A stretch of DNA of 64,000 nucleotides. It comes from UBA1672 sp033851915 (GTDB taxonomy: Bacteria > Pseudomonadota > Alphaproteobacteria > Micavibrionales > Micavibrionaceae). The DNA lies in contig JAWSVM010000003.1 of assembly GCA_033851915.1 (NCBI GenBank), positions 496,001-560,000 on the forward strand. The letters run 5' to 3'. The position numbers were made by a program, and so were the translations under genes. How positions within the stretch are numbered: position 1 is the first letter of the stretch; each line of letters starts with the position of its first letter. Below, one piece after another: positions 52,255 through 61,109 of this stretch. The notes beneath the pieces were generated by a model. It was given only the letters and a program-made list of their open reading frames with translations, was not told the origin of the DNA and made no database searches.

Positions 52255-53655
52255 ATGGATCCGGTATTACTTCTTACTCAAAATGCTGCAGAAAACGTGT
52301 TTTTCTATGGTTTTATGTTTGTGGTAACACTCGCCGTTGTAATCATTGTTCATGAGTTCGGGCATTATTGGGCAGCGCGAAAATGCGGCGTCCATGTTGA
52401 ACAATTCTCATTTGGCTTTGGTAAGGAACTATTCGGCTTTGGCGGTGGTGATTTTAAGACGCGGTGGTCATTCTGCCTTTTTCCTCTTGGCGGCTATGTT
52501 AAGTTGTTTGGTGATGTTGATGTAAATGATCCGATCGTTTGGGATCATAAAAACGATTGCACACGTACACTAAGCGAAGAAGAGCTCAAGCATGCATTTT
52601 GCACCAAGTCCGTTTGGCAGCGCATTTTTATTGTTGCGGCGGGGCCTTCTATTAATTTTCTTCTGGCGTTCACCATCTTTCTCCTGGTTTTTGCAACATA
52701 TGGGCAACGCTCAAAACCTTTAATTATTAATGGTTTAGCTGTTGATTCTCCGGCCTATGTCGCTGGTATTAAAACGGGCGATGTTTTTACCGAGATGGAC
52801 GGAAAGAAAATCCGTCGTTTGGAGGATGTCTACGATCTGACATGGTATGAACTTCCGCCGAAGCCGCATGAATATACGATATTACGCGGCGATCAGGTTG
52901 TGAATATAGGCTTTACGGCGCGGCATATCGAATACATAAACAAAAAAGGTGTGGCAAAAAGTCATGGGCAAACCGGAATGATCCGTTTGAATGCCATAAA
53001 GTTTGAGGAGATAGTGTCTGTTGAAGGCGTACCAACAGAAGATCAGCCGGATAAAACCAGAGAATTACTTTTAAAAAGCATGGATCGGGATATCTTGATT
53101 GGATTACCCTTTAAAAAGGATCGGATTGATGATTACATTATCCATATTCCTTCTGCTGTGAATGACCACTTAAGCGATCCGGATCATGAATATTATAATC
53201 GCGTGTTGCTTTCCGATCCTGATAACCAATACTTTTTGCGCTTAAGTCCCCTAGAGGCTTGCGGGCGTTCACTGTTTTTGATTCAGAAAATCATGGTTGA
53301 TGGTTATAAATTGATTAGCGTTGCCCATAAAGGCCTGACGGATGAGCCGCTTCTCGGCGGTATCGGTAAAATAAGCCAGCATACAGCAAGAGCTGCAAAA
53401 GCAGGCTTTTATGACTACATTATGTTTGTTGCGGGGTTCTCGCTGATGATTGCGGTTATGAACCTGTTGCCCATTCCTGTGCTTGATGGTGGCTTCTTGA
53501 TATTTCTGGCTTATGAGGTGATCAGAGGAAAACCCGTTCCTATGCGTGTGCAAAACATCGCAATGATAATAGGACTGGTAATTCTTGGGGGAATCATGAT
53601 AATTGCAAACGTTAGTGACTTGATTTCTATGTTAACTGATATAGAATCAAAATAA
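52255..53655 (+). CDS. RseP-type site-2 protease, copy 2
   Basis: A second M50 metalloprotease directly after the first. 466 residues; zinc motif His33-Glu34-x-x-His37 (VHEFGHYWAAR), GGYVKLFGD, one clear PDZ region (VDSPAYVAGIKTGDVFTEMDGK) and the C-terminal NLLPIPVLDGGFLIFLAYEVIRGKPV helix with Asp411. It differs from copy 1 in LDGGF instead of LDGGH and in the middle domain, where only scattered identity remains. It has the catalytic residues and is probably active, with different substrate choice. Closest to bamA (25 bases), so it is not obvious which copy is ancestral at this site. Confidence 0.9.
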   Translation: MDPVLLLTQNAAENVFFYGFMFVVTLAVVIIVHEFGHYWAARKCGVHVEQFSFGFGKELFGFGGGDFKTRWSFCLFPLGGYVKLFGDVDVNDPIVWDHKNDCTRTLSEEELKHAFCTKSVWQRIFIVAAGPSINFLLAFTIFLLVFATYGQRSKPLIINGLAVDSPAYVAGIKTGDVFTEMDGKKIRRLEDVYDLTWYELPPKPHEYTILRGDQVVNIGFTARHIEYINKKGVAKSHGQTGMIRLNAIKFEEIVSVEGVPTEDQPDKTRELLLKSMDRDILIGLPFKKDRIDDYIIHIPSAVNDHLSDPDHEYYNRVLLSDPDNQYFLRLSPLEACGRSLFLIQKIMVDGYKLISVAHKGLTDEPLLGGIGKISQHTARAAKAGFYDYIMFVAGFSLMIAVMNLLPIPVLDGGFLIFLAYEVIRGKPVPMRVQNIAMIIGLVILGGIMIIANVSDLISMLTDIESK

Positions 53656-53680
53656 GAATTTTATTAAAAACAGGCTCATC

Positions 53681-55963
53681 ATGAAATTTTCAATACATCC
53701 TAAATTATGTGCTCTTCGTTCTGCTGTGATAATGGCGGGGCTTATTATGCCAGCGAATGTTTACGCCGCGCAAATGGTCAAAAAAATTGAAATCTCGGGT
53801 GTGCAGAGAATTGAAGAATCAACCATTGCATCTTACATGGATCTAAAAGTAGGCGACCCCGTAGACAACACTGCGACGGATAGAGCGTTAAAAAGCTTGT
53901 TCTCCACAGGTTTATTCGCCGATGTTAAAGTTCAGCAATCCAATGGTATTGTCTCGGTTCAGGTCGTTGAAAACCCAGTGATTAATGTTATCCGTTTTGA
54001 AGGAAATGACGCTATTAATGATTCAGAGCTTCTGGCCGAGGTTCAGTTGCGTCAAAGACAAGTGTTTACCCGTTCTAAAGTCCAATCGGATGTAAGCCGT
54101 CTTTATCAGGTATACAGAAGGCAGGGGCGTTTCTCTGTTCTGATCCAACCGCAAATCATACAGTTGGATCAAAACCGCGTGAATCTTGTGTTTGAAATAC
54201 ATGAGGGCGGCGTTACGGATGTTAAAAGTATAAAGTTTATTGGTAATAAGAATTACAGCGACGGAAAACTTCGCAGTATTGTCAGCACGAAAGAAAGTGC
54301 ATGGTATAAGTTCTTATCCAGCAATGATCGCTTTGATGCGGATCGCTTATCCTATGACCAAGAGCTTTTAAGAAAATTCTATGAATCGCAGGGCTATGCG
54401 GATTTTAACATTCTATCCTCTGTTGCCGAGCTTTCAAATGATAAGGACAGCTTTTTCATAACCTTCACGGTGGAAGAAGGCAGACGCTATAAATTTGCCG
54501 GAACAGAAATTTTGGCTAGTATCCCGAATTTTGATGAAACAATTTTAAATGATTCTATAACGTTTGATGCGGATGATTGGTATGACGCCGATGAAGTTAA
54601 ATTAAGTGTTCAGAAGATGACTGACCAGCTTGGCGATCTTCAATATGCATTTGTTGATATACGTCCGGACATTAGAAAAGATCGCGAGAATCAAACCATA
54701 ACAGTTGTGTTTGCGATCAGTGAAACACCGCGTGTGTTTGTGGAGCGTATTAACGTTAACGGGAATATCCGTACTCTGGATAAAGTCCTACGTAGAGAGC
54801 TGGAAGTGGTTGAGGGCGACCCCTTTAATCGTTCCAAGATTGCGAAGTCCGAGCAAAACATTAAAAATCTTAATTTCTTTGAGAAAGTAAACTTAAGAGT
54901 TTCTCAAGGCTCCGCCCCTGATAAAACCGTCATTGATATTGATGTGCAGGAAAAATCAACGGGCGAGTTATCCATCGGTGCTGGTTTTTCATCATCTGAC
55001 GGGCCTTTAGCTGATCTTCGCATCAGAGAGCGTAACTTGTTAGGGAAAGGGCAAGACTTGTTAGTGTCCACTGTTCTTGCCGGTGAGAAAAGCCAAATCA
55101 ATCTTTCTTTCACAGAGCCATATTTCCTTGGACGCGATATTTCCGCAGGAATTGATTTATTTCACGTGACCCGTGATTTGCAAGACGAGAGTTCATACGA
55201 TCAAAAACGTTCGGGGGGAGGGCTGCGTATTGGTTATCCTCTGTCTGAACATTGGAGACAGACCGTTCGCTATAATATCACGCGTAATGAAATTACGGAT
55301 GTTGGCAGTAATGCGTCACGTTTCATTAAAGATCAAGAAGGGCAACGCACAACCCTCGCTCTTTCACAGCGTCTATTCTATGATACGCGTGACAGCTCCA
55401 TCCTAACCACAAGTGGTATGACATATTGGCTTGATACTGAAATTGCAGGTTTGGGAGGCGACGCTAAATATGTCTCTGCTAAAACTGGAGCATCCTACTT
55501 CCGTCCATTGGCAGATCAGTGGAATGTTAATATATTGGCAGAAGTCGGTGGTATTCAAGCCTATGGTGACGCTGATGTTGAAATTAATGAACGTTATTTC
55601 TTGGGTGGATCGACGCTTCGTGGGTTCGAAAGATCAGGTGTTGGTCCGCGTGACACTGACACGAATGATTCCCTTGGTGGAAATTATTTCTATCGCGGAA
55701 GTATTGAAACATCATTCCCTCTTGGATTACCAAAAGAGCTTGGCATAAAAGGGCATGCATTCAGTGATTTTGGATCGCTTTGGGATATTGATGAATCTGG
55801 GGCGGATATTTCAGAAGAAAACTCCCTCCGTGCGACGGCTGGACTTGGCTTGTCATGGAAATCACCATTTGGCCCCATACGTATGGACTTTGCAATTCCA
55901 TATCTGAAAGAAGACTTCGATGAAGAAGAAAATTTCAGGTTTGATTTTGGCACTCGTTTTTAA
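53681..55963 (+). CDS. bamA: Outer membrane protein assembly factor BamA
   Basis: Central beta-barrel insertase of the outer membrane. 760 residues: signal peptide (cleavage about residue 29-30, VYA-AQ), five POTRA domains over about residues 31-420 (starting KKIEISGVQRIEESTI), then a 16-strand barrel with the GGSTLRGFERSGVGPRD (VRGF/Y lid) motif and a terminal Phe (FRFDFGTRF) as the assembly signal. Shorter than E. coli (810). Followed by skp/ompH and lpxD as usual. Confidence 0.96.
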   Translation: MKFSIHPKLCALRSAVIMAGLIMPANVYAAQMVKKIEISGVQRIEESTIASYMDLKVGDPVDNTATDRALKSLFSTGLFADVKVQQSNGIVSVQVVENPVINVIRFEGNDAINDSELLAEVQLRQRQVFTRSKVQSDVSRLYQVYRRQGRFSVLIQPQIIQLDQNRVNLVFEIHEGGVTDVKSIKFIGNKNYSDGKLRSIVSTKESAWYKFLSSNDRFDADRLSYDQELLRKFYESQGYADFNILSSVAELSNDKDSFFITFTVEEGRRYKFAGTEILASIPNFDETILNDSITFDADDWYDADEVKLSVQKMTDQLGDLQYAFVDIRPDIRKDRENQTITVVFAISETPRVFVERINVNGNIRTLDKVLRRELEVVEGDPFNRSKIAKSEQNIKNLNFFEKVNLRVSQGSAPDKTVIDIDVQEKSTGELSIGAGFSSSDGPLADLRIRERNLLGKGQDLLVSTVLAGEKSQINLSFTEPYFLGRDISAGIDLFHVTRDLQDESSYDQKRSGGGLRIGYPLSEHWRQTVRYNITRNEITDVGSNASRFIKDQEGQRTTLALSQRLFYDTRDSSILTTSGMTYWLDTEIAGLGGDAKYVSAKTGASYFRPLADQWNVNILAEVGGIQAYGDADVEINERYFLGGSTLRGFERSGVGPRDTDTNDSLGGNYFYRGSIETSFPLGLPKELGIKGHAFSDFGSLWDIDESGADISEENSLRATAGLGLSWKSPFGPIRMDFAIPYLKEDFDEEENFRFDFGTRF

Positions 55964-56011
55964 TAGAGTTGCTAGCAATAATATATATATTTAAAAAAAT
56001 AGGGATTTAGT

Positions 56012-56554
56012 ATGAAGTTTGGTTATGTACGAACTATGTTTTTCGTGGTTGCTGCGGTGTTGTGTATGTCTTCTACGCATGCTTATGCGGAAGTTAGTAT
56101 TGCTGTTGTTGATATAGATATGGTTATTGTAGAATCTAAAGCTGCAAAATCGATACAAAAGCAAATTGCGGAGAAACGTAAAACTTTTCTTGCAGAAATT
56201 AAAACAGCAGAAGATAAACTTCGTGCCGAACAGAAGGCTTTGGAAAAACAGCGTGGTGAATTATCAAAAGAGGCGCTTCTTAAGAAAGTCCAAGAATTTG
56301 AAAGTCGCCGCATAACAGCGCGTAGCACTATTCAAAGCAAGAAGCAAAAGCTGGAAAAGGCTTATGTAACCGCGATGAATTTACTGACCAAATCAATTTA
56401 CGAAGTGTGCCAAAAAGTTGCAGCGGAAGATAAAATTGATTTGATTATCACACGCCAAAATATTGTAGTGGGCAGTATGTCTTTGGATATAACCAAGACG
56501 GTGATGGAGCGATTGAATAAAAAATTGCCTACATTGTCCCTTAAAGTAAAATAG
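56012..56554 (+). CDS. skp: OmpH/Skp-family periplasmic chaperone
   Basis: Holds unfolded outer-membrane proteins for BamA. 180 residues: signal peptide (MFFVVAAVLCMSSTHAYA, cleavage near residue 26), then a beta strand SIAVVDIDMVIVESKAAKSI and a long coiled-coil helical arm rich in Lys, Glu and Gln (about 50-125), returning with DLIITRQNIVVGSMSLDIT. The pattern and the position between bamA and lpxD identify the family. No catalytic residues are expected. Confidence 0.88.
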   Translation: MKFGYVRTMFFVVAAVLCMSSTHAYAEVSIAVVDIDMVIVESKAAKSIQKQIAEKRKTFLAEIKTAEDKLRAEQKALEKQRGELSKEALLKKVQEFESRRITARSTIQSKKQKLEKAYVTAMNLLTKSIYEVCQKVAAEDKIDLIITRQNIVVGSMSLDITKTVMERLNKKLPTLSLKVK

Positions 56555-56565
56555 ATTATACGCAA

Positions 56566-57597
56566 ATGGCTGATCCTCGTTTTTTCAAAAAATCCAAGGG
56601 CTTTTCTATTTCTGAAATAGCAAAGATATCCGAGTGTGCCTTTTCCGATTCTGTTGATCCTAATTTTATTTTGGATGATGTTGCACCATTGCATAATGCA
56701 GAAAAAAACCATCTCTCCTTTCTGGATAATGTGAAATATAAAGATGATTTTTTAGGCACAAAGGCTGGTGCGTGTTTTATTTCTCCTGCGATGGAGGAAT
56801 TTGCCCCTGCGGATACGATTTGTCTTATCACTCCAACGCCATATAAAGCTTATGCCTTGGCAGCACAGGCTTTTTATCCGGAAGAATATCCAGCAGATAG
56901 TGCTTATATTGCCGATACGGCGGTTATTGATGAAACTGCAGAGATTGGTACATCTGTTGCAATTGGCCATCACGTTACAATCGGTAAGAATGTATTGATT
57001 GGCGAGCATACACGCATTGAATCCAATACGGTTATTGAAGATAATGTTCAAATTGGTGCGCATTGCCGCATCGGCAGTAATGTAACCGTATCTCATGCAC
57101 TGATTGCGGATCATGTGCGTTTATACCCCGGTGTTCGTATTGGTCAAGATGGCTTTGGCTTTGCAATTTCGCCGACAGGGCATGTAAAGGTGCCGCAATT
57201 AGGGCGCGTTATTTTGGAAGACCATGTTGAAATAGGAGCCAATACAACAATAGACCGCGGCGCAGGGCCTGATACGGTTATCGGGCAAGGCACATGGATT
57301 GATAACCTTGTGCAAATTGGCCACAATGTAACAATAGGTCGTGGTTGCGTTATTGTGGCGCAGGTTGGTATATCAGGTTCAGCAAAGATAGAAGACTATG
57401 TTGCAATCGGTGGGCAAGTCGGCATAGCAGGGCATATAACACTTGGAATGGGGGCGCGAATTGGCGCACAGGCCGGTGTAATTTCGGATGTTCCAAGCGG
57501 CCAAGAATATCTGGGATCTCCTGCATTCCCCAAATCACAATTCTTCAGACAGGTTGCGGCGTTAAATCGCTTGATTAAGAAGAAAAAACACGATTAA
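56566..57597 (+). CDS. lpxD: UDP-3-O-(3-hydroxyacyl)glucosamine N-acyltransferase
   Basis: Third step of lipid A synthesis. 343 residues: N-terminal uridine-binding domain (about 1-110), then left-handed beta-helix hexapeptide repeats (IGTSVAIGHHVTIGKNVLIG...) and a C-terminal helix. The catalytic-His region is in NLVQIGHNVTIG. Starts 11 bases after the skp stop. Confidence 0.96.
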   Translation: MADPRFFKKSKGFSISEIAKISECAFSDSVDPNFILDDVAPLHNAEKNHLSFLDNVKYKDDFLGTKAGACFISPAMEEFAPADTICLITPTPYKAYALAAQAFYPEEYPADSAYIADTAVIDETAEIGTSVAIGHHVTIGKNVLIGEHTRIESNTVIEDNVQIGAHCRIGSNVTVSHALIADHVRLYPGVRIGQDGFGFAISPTGHVKVPQLGRVILEDHVEIGANTTIDRGAGPDTVIGQGTWIDNLVQIGHNVTIGRGCVIVAQVGISGSAKIEDYVAIGGQVGIAGHITLGMGARIGAQAGVISDVPSGQEYLGSPAFPKSQFFRQVAALNRLIKKKKHD

Positions 57598-57640
57598 CTG
57601 CGGTTATTATGCGCGATATACAAAAATAGAAGGTGTAAAG

Positions 57641-58108
57641 ATGAGCGAAGACAACAAAACCCAAATTGATATCAATGGAATCATGGATATGATCCCACAT
57701 CGTTATCCTATGTTGTTAATTGATCGCATTCTTGAGCTAACGCCGGGAGAAAGTGCAATAAGCCTTAAAAATGTTACAATGAACGAGCCGCATTTTACAG
57801 GTCATTTCCCCGGATTTCCTGTAATGCCTGGTGTATTGATTATTGAGGCAATGGCACAGACTGCGGCTTTGGTTGTTGTGGATTTTCTTGGTAAAGAAGC
57901 CGAAGGAAAGGTTGTGTATTTCATGACGATAGACAATGCCCGTTTCCGCCGTCCAGTCACACCAGGCGATAGTATGCATGTGCATGTTGAAAAAATACAA
58001 TCACGTGGCCCTGTTTGGAAGTTTAAAGGTGTGGCGACTGTTGATGGTAAAGTTTGCGCCGAGGCAAAGTTCAGTGCGATGATTACAGAAACAGAATCTA
58101 CAGTTTAA
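57641..58108 (+). CDS. fabZ: 3-hydroxyacyl-ACP dehydratase FabZ
   Basis: Dehydrates 3-hydroxyacyl-ACP in fatty acid elongation, drawing on the same pool as LpxA and LpxD. 155 residues, hot-dog fold; catalytic His55 (FTGHFPGFPVMPG) and Glu69 (IIEAMAQTAA). The lpxD-fabZ-lpxA order is standard. A 115-base gap follows before lpxA, larger than elsewhere in this run, and may hold an internal promoter. Confidence 0.97.
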   Translation: MSEDNKTQIDINGIMDMIPHRYPMLLIDRILELTPGESAISLKNVTMNEPHFTGHFPGFPVMPGVLIIEAMAQTAALVVVDFLGKEAEGKVVYFMTIDNARFRRPVTPGDSMHVHVEKIQSRGPVWKFKGVATVDGKVCAEAKFSAMITETESTV

Positions 58109-58223
58109 TAGATATCCTGTAAGCCTGAAATTTTTCGTAACAAAGCGTGATTTGTTCTTTCACGTAAATATATTATTATGGTTAAATATAAAGAGATAAC
58201 CACCTAACCTTCAAAGATATTCC

Positions 58224-59018
58224 ATGCCTTCACAAATTCACTCAACTGCAATTATTCATGATGGCGTCAAAATTGGCGACAATGTTGAAATTGGCCCTTA
58301 TTGCATCGTCGGAGAAAATGTCAGTTTGGCTGACAATGTCACACTCCGCTCTCATGTGCATATAGAGGGGCTGACATCCGTTGGCGAGGGGACACAAATT
58401 TTCCCTTTTGCATCTTTAGGCACACCGCCGCAAGATTTGAAGTTTGCCGGTGAGAAAACCAAACTTGTCATTGGCAAGAACAATACTATTCGAGAGCACG
58501 TTACCATGAACCCCGGCACGAAACACGGGGCGATGGAAACGGTTATTGGTGATAATTGCCTGTTCATGATGGCGGCGCATGTCGCACATGATTGTATTGT
58601 GGGCGATAACGTCATTATGGCGAATAACGCGACAATTGCCGGACATGTTGTCGTTGGTAACTTTGTCGTTATTGGTGGTCTCTCAGCGGTGCATCAATTC
58701 GCCCGTATAGGCGATCATGCAATTATTGGCGGTATGTCAGGCGTTGAAAACGATGTTATTCCTTATGGTCGTGTAAAGGGAGAGCGTGCGGCTCTTGCAG
58801 GGCTAAACTTAATTGGTCTGGAGCGTCGCGGCTTTGAAAAGGCTGAAATAAGACAGCTTCAACGCGCGTTTAATCAGTTATTCGGTGATGAAGGGACGTT
58901 GGAGCAGCGCCTTGATATGGTTTCCACAGATTTCTCCGATGATAAATTGATCATGTCGATTGTCGACTTTGCCCGTGCAAAAAGTAATTTTCCGTTATGC
59001 CAGCCACGCAAGAAATAA
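58224..59018 (+). CDS. lpxA: Acyl-ACP--UDP-N-acetylglucosamine O-acyltransferase
   Basis: First step of lipid A synthesis. 264 residues, usual length. Hexapeptide-repeat beta-helix (IGDNVEIGPYCIVGENVSL), catalytic-His region MMAAHVAHDCIVGDNV, and the SGVENDVIPYGRVKGERAALAGLNLIGLERRGF signature of LpxA. Overlaps lpxI by 22 bases. Confidence 0.97.
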   Translation: MPSQIHSTAIIHDGVKIGDNVEIGPYCIVGENVSLADNVTLRSHVHIEGLTSVGEGTQIFPFASLGTPPQDLKFAGEKTKLVIGKNNTIREHVTMNPGTKHGAMETVIGDNCLFMMAAHVAHDCIVGDNVIMANNATIAGHVVVGNFVVIGGLSAVHQFARIGDHAIIGGMSGVENDVIPYGRVKGERAALAGLNLIGLERRGFEKAEIRQLQRAFNQLFGDEGTLEQRLDMVSTDFSDDKLIMSIVDFARAKSNFPLCQPRKK

Positions 59019-59875
59019 ACATTCAAAAATTGGGTCTTATTGCGGGCGGTGGAAACTTGCCTGCTTATCTTTTGTCTATCTGTAAAGATAAGGGAATAGA
59101 GCCATTTATTGTTGGTTTTGATGGGCAAACCGATGCGGATCTTATGAACGGGCATAACCATCAATGGGCAGAATTCGGTGCTGTAGGCAAAATAATTTCA
59201 TTCTTTAAATCTAATGGGGTAACAGACCTTGTTATGATTGGCGGAGTTAAACGCCCGCCATTGACAGAAATAAAACCTGATTTGAAGGCCGTTAAAATAC
59301 TGTCCCGCATTGGCCTTCGCGCATTGGGGGATAATGATCTCCTCAGTGTGCTAAAAGAAGAGCTGGAGAGCGAAGGGTTCACGCTTCACGGTATACAAGA
59401 TTTTTGTGATCGTTTGCTTGTGGAAGAGGGGTCGCTTGGGCGTTTTAAGCCCAAAGATGATGATTGGGTTGATATAGAATTCGGCCTAAAGGTGTCACAA
59501 GAGATAGGCTCTCTTGATATTGGGCAATCTGTTATTGTTCAAAATGGTATGATCGTTGGTGTTGAGGCGGTTGAGGGCACGGATGCATTAATTGATAGAT
59601 GTTCTGCGCTTCTGCAAAAAGGACGTGGTGGTATTCTTGTTAAAACCCGCAAACCGCAGCAAGACAAAGCGTTGGATATGCCAACAATTGGTGTGCAAAC
59701 CATTATAAACGCTCATAAAGCCGGATTAGCAGGCATTGTGCTGCACGCCGGTAATGTTATTGTCGTTGATATAAAAACCGTTGCTAAGTACGCAGATAAA
59801 TATAAACTATTTGTGATTGGCGTGCCCATCGATGAGAACATAAAATCCGAAACAGAAAGAACCCCAAAAGCATGA
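58997..59875 (+). CDS. lpxI: UDP-2,3-diacylglucosamine pyrophosphatase LpxI
   Basis: Hydrolyses UDP-2,3-diacylglucosamine to lipid X, replacing LpxH in alphaproteobacteria and some others. 292 residues with the LpxI (DUF1009) start KLGLIAGGGNLPAYLL, the VIGGVKRP-like MIGGVKRPPL motif, DNDLLSVL and VVEGTDALIDRC-like VEAVEGTDALIDRCSAL. The position between lpxA and lpxB supports the call. Start ATG 58997 lies within lpxA; the last 4 bases overlap lpxB. Confidence 0.93.
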   Translation: MPATQEINIQKLGLIAGGGNLPAYLLSICKDKGIEPFIVGFDGQTDADLMNGHNHQWAEFGAVGKIISFFKSNGVTDLVMIGGVKRPPLTEIKPDLKAVKILSRIGLRALGDNDLLSVLKEELESEGFTLHGIQDFCDRLLVEEGSLGRFKPKDDDWVDIEFGLKVSQEIGSLDIGQSVIVQNGMIVGVEAVEGTDALIDRCSALLQKGRGGILVKTRKPQQDKALDMPTIGVQTIINAHKAGLAGIVLHAGNVIVVDIKTVAKYADKYKLFVIGVPIDENIKSETERTPKA

Positions 59876-61026
59876 AACTCTTTTTTATTGCCGGAGAAAA
59901 CTCAGGAGATTCCTTGGCGGCTCCACTTATTAAGGCCTTGAAAGAACAATATGGTGATGATGTCGAATGTTTGGGGGTTGGTGGCCCATTGATGACGGCA
60001 GAAGGCTTTGATGAGCTTTTACCTTTGGATCAGATTTCTGTTATTGGTATATGGGAAGTTCTCCCCAAAATCCCGAGATTACTGAAGCTAAATAAATCAA
60101 TTGTTGAAGAGATTGAAAAGCAAAAGCCTGATGCGGTCATTACGGTTGATTTTCCTGATTTTAACTTCATATTGGCAAAATCGCTCAAAAAACGAGGCGT
60201 TTATAAAGGAAAACTTATTCACTATGTTGCGCCAAGTGTTTGGGCATGGCGTGCTGGGCGTGCTAAAAAAATAGCAGGCTTTATGGATGGCATGATGTGC
60301 CTTTTCCCCATGGAGGTTGAGTATTTTACGAAACACGGTATGAAGGCCGCGCATGTTGGGCATCCTCTTGTGATGAGTAATTCTCGTGAAGCCTCCGGTG
60401 ATGTATTTCGAGAAGAAAATAATATTAAAAAGGATGCCAAAACCATCGGTTTGTTTTTTGGTAGTCGCGAGGCGGAGTTTAAAAACCTGAGTGGTGCTAT
60501 TAAAGAGGCGGCTTTATTGGTTAATGATATTGAAGCAGGCATTCATATTATTGCGCCGACATTACCTGATTTAGAATATAATGTTCAAAAGCTTTTGGAG
60601 GACTTTAAGCTACCTATTTATGTTGTGGCGAATCCGGGAATGAAATGGGAAGCGATAAAGGCATGTGACGTTGCTGTCGCGGTGTCAGGAACAATGGGAT
60701 TGGAACTCGCCTATGCAGGTGTTCCGCATGTTATTGCGTATAAGATTAACCCGATAACCGCCCTTATTCTGCGTGTTCTTGTGAAAGTGAAATATGCGCA
60801 TTTGGCTAATATTCTTCTTGATAAGGGGATTGTACCGGAGTGTCTGCAAGGAAAATGTTCGTCTGATAATATCGCGAAAGAGGCACTGGAGTTATTACAG
60901 AACGAAGAAAAAAGGAATGAGCAGAAACAAGCATTCCTTGCCTTGGGGAAAATCCTTGGAGCTGAAAATGCTATGTCTCCGTCACAAAGAGCGGCAGAGT
61001 TTATAACCGCGACAATAAAATCATAG
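59872..61026 (+). CDS. lpxB: Lipid-A-disaccharide synthase
   Basis: Joins lipid X and UDP-diacylglucosamine into the lipid A disaccharide (GT19). 384 residues with AGENSGDSLAAPLIKAL at the N-terminus, IGIWEVLPKIPRLLK, YVAPSVWAWRAGRAKKI and the C-terminal VSGTMGLELAYAGVPHVIAYKINP motif. Begins with an ATGA overlap to lpxI and is followed by a strong terminator, which closes the envelope gene block. Confidence 0.96.
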   Translation: MKLFFIAGENSGDSLAAPLIKALKEQYGDDVECLGVGGPLMTAEGFDELLPLDQISVIGIWEVLPKIPRLLKLNKSIVEEIEKQKPDAVITVDFPDFNFILAKSLKKRGVYKGKLIHYVAPSVWAWRAGRAKKIAGFMDGMMCLFPMEVEYFTKHGMKAAHVGHPLVMSNSREASGDVFREENNIKKDAKTIGLFFGSREAEFKNLSGAIKEAALLVNDIEAGIHIIAPTLPDLEYNVQKLLEDFKLPIYVVANPGMKWEAIKACDVAVAVSGTMGLELAYAGVPHVIAYKINPITALILRVLVKVKYAHLANILLDKGIVPECLQGKCSSDNIAKEALELLQNEEKRNEQKQAFLALGKILGAENAMSPSQRAAEFITATIKS

Positions 61027-61054
61027 TATCAAGCTATCTGTTATAAAAAAATAA

Positions 61055-61082
61055 AGAGGGATTTTTATGTCCCTCTTTTTCT
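61055..61082. terminator. Probably bidirectional terminator between lpxB and gltA
   Basis: AGAGGGA (61055-61061) pairs with TCCCTCT (61070-61076) across an 8-base loop. A T-run follows on the plus strand, and an A-rich stretch before the stem gives T-runs on the minus strand, so it can serve both convergent genes. Confidence 0.88.
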
Positions 61083-61109
61083 ATGTATCGATATTGTTAG
61101 ATATCAGCT

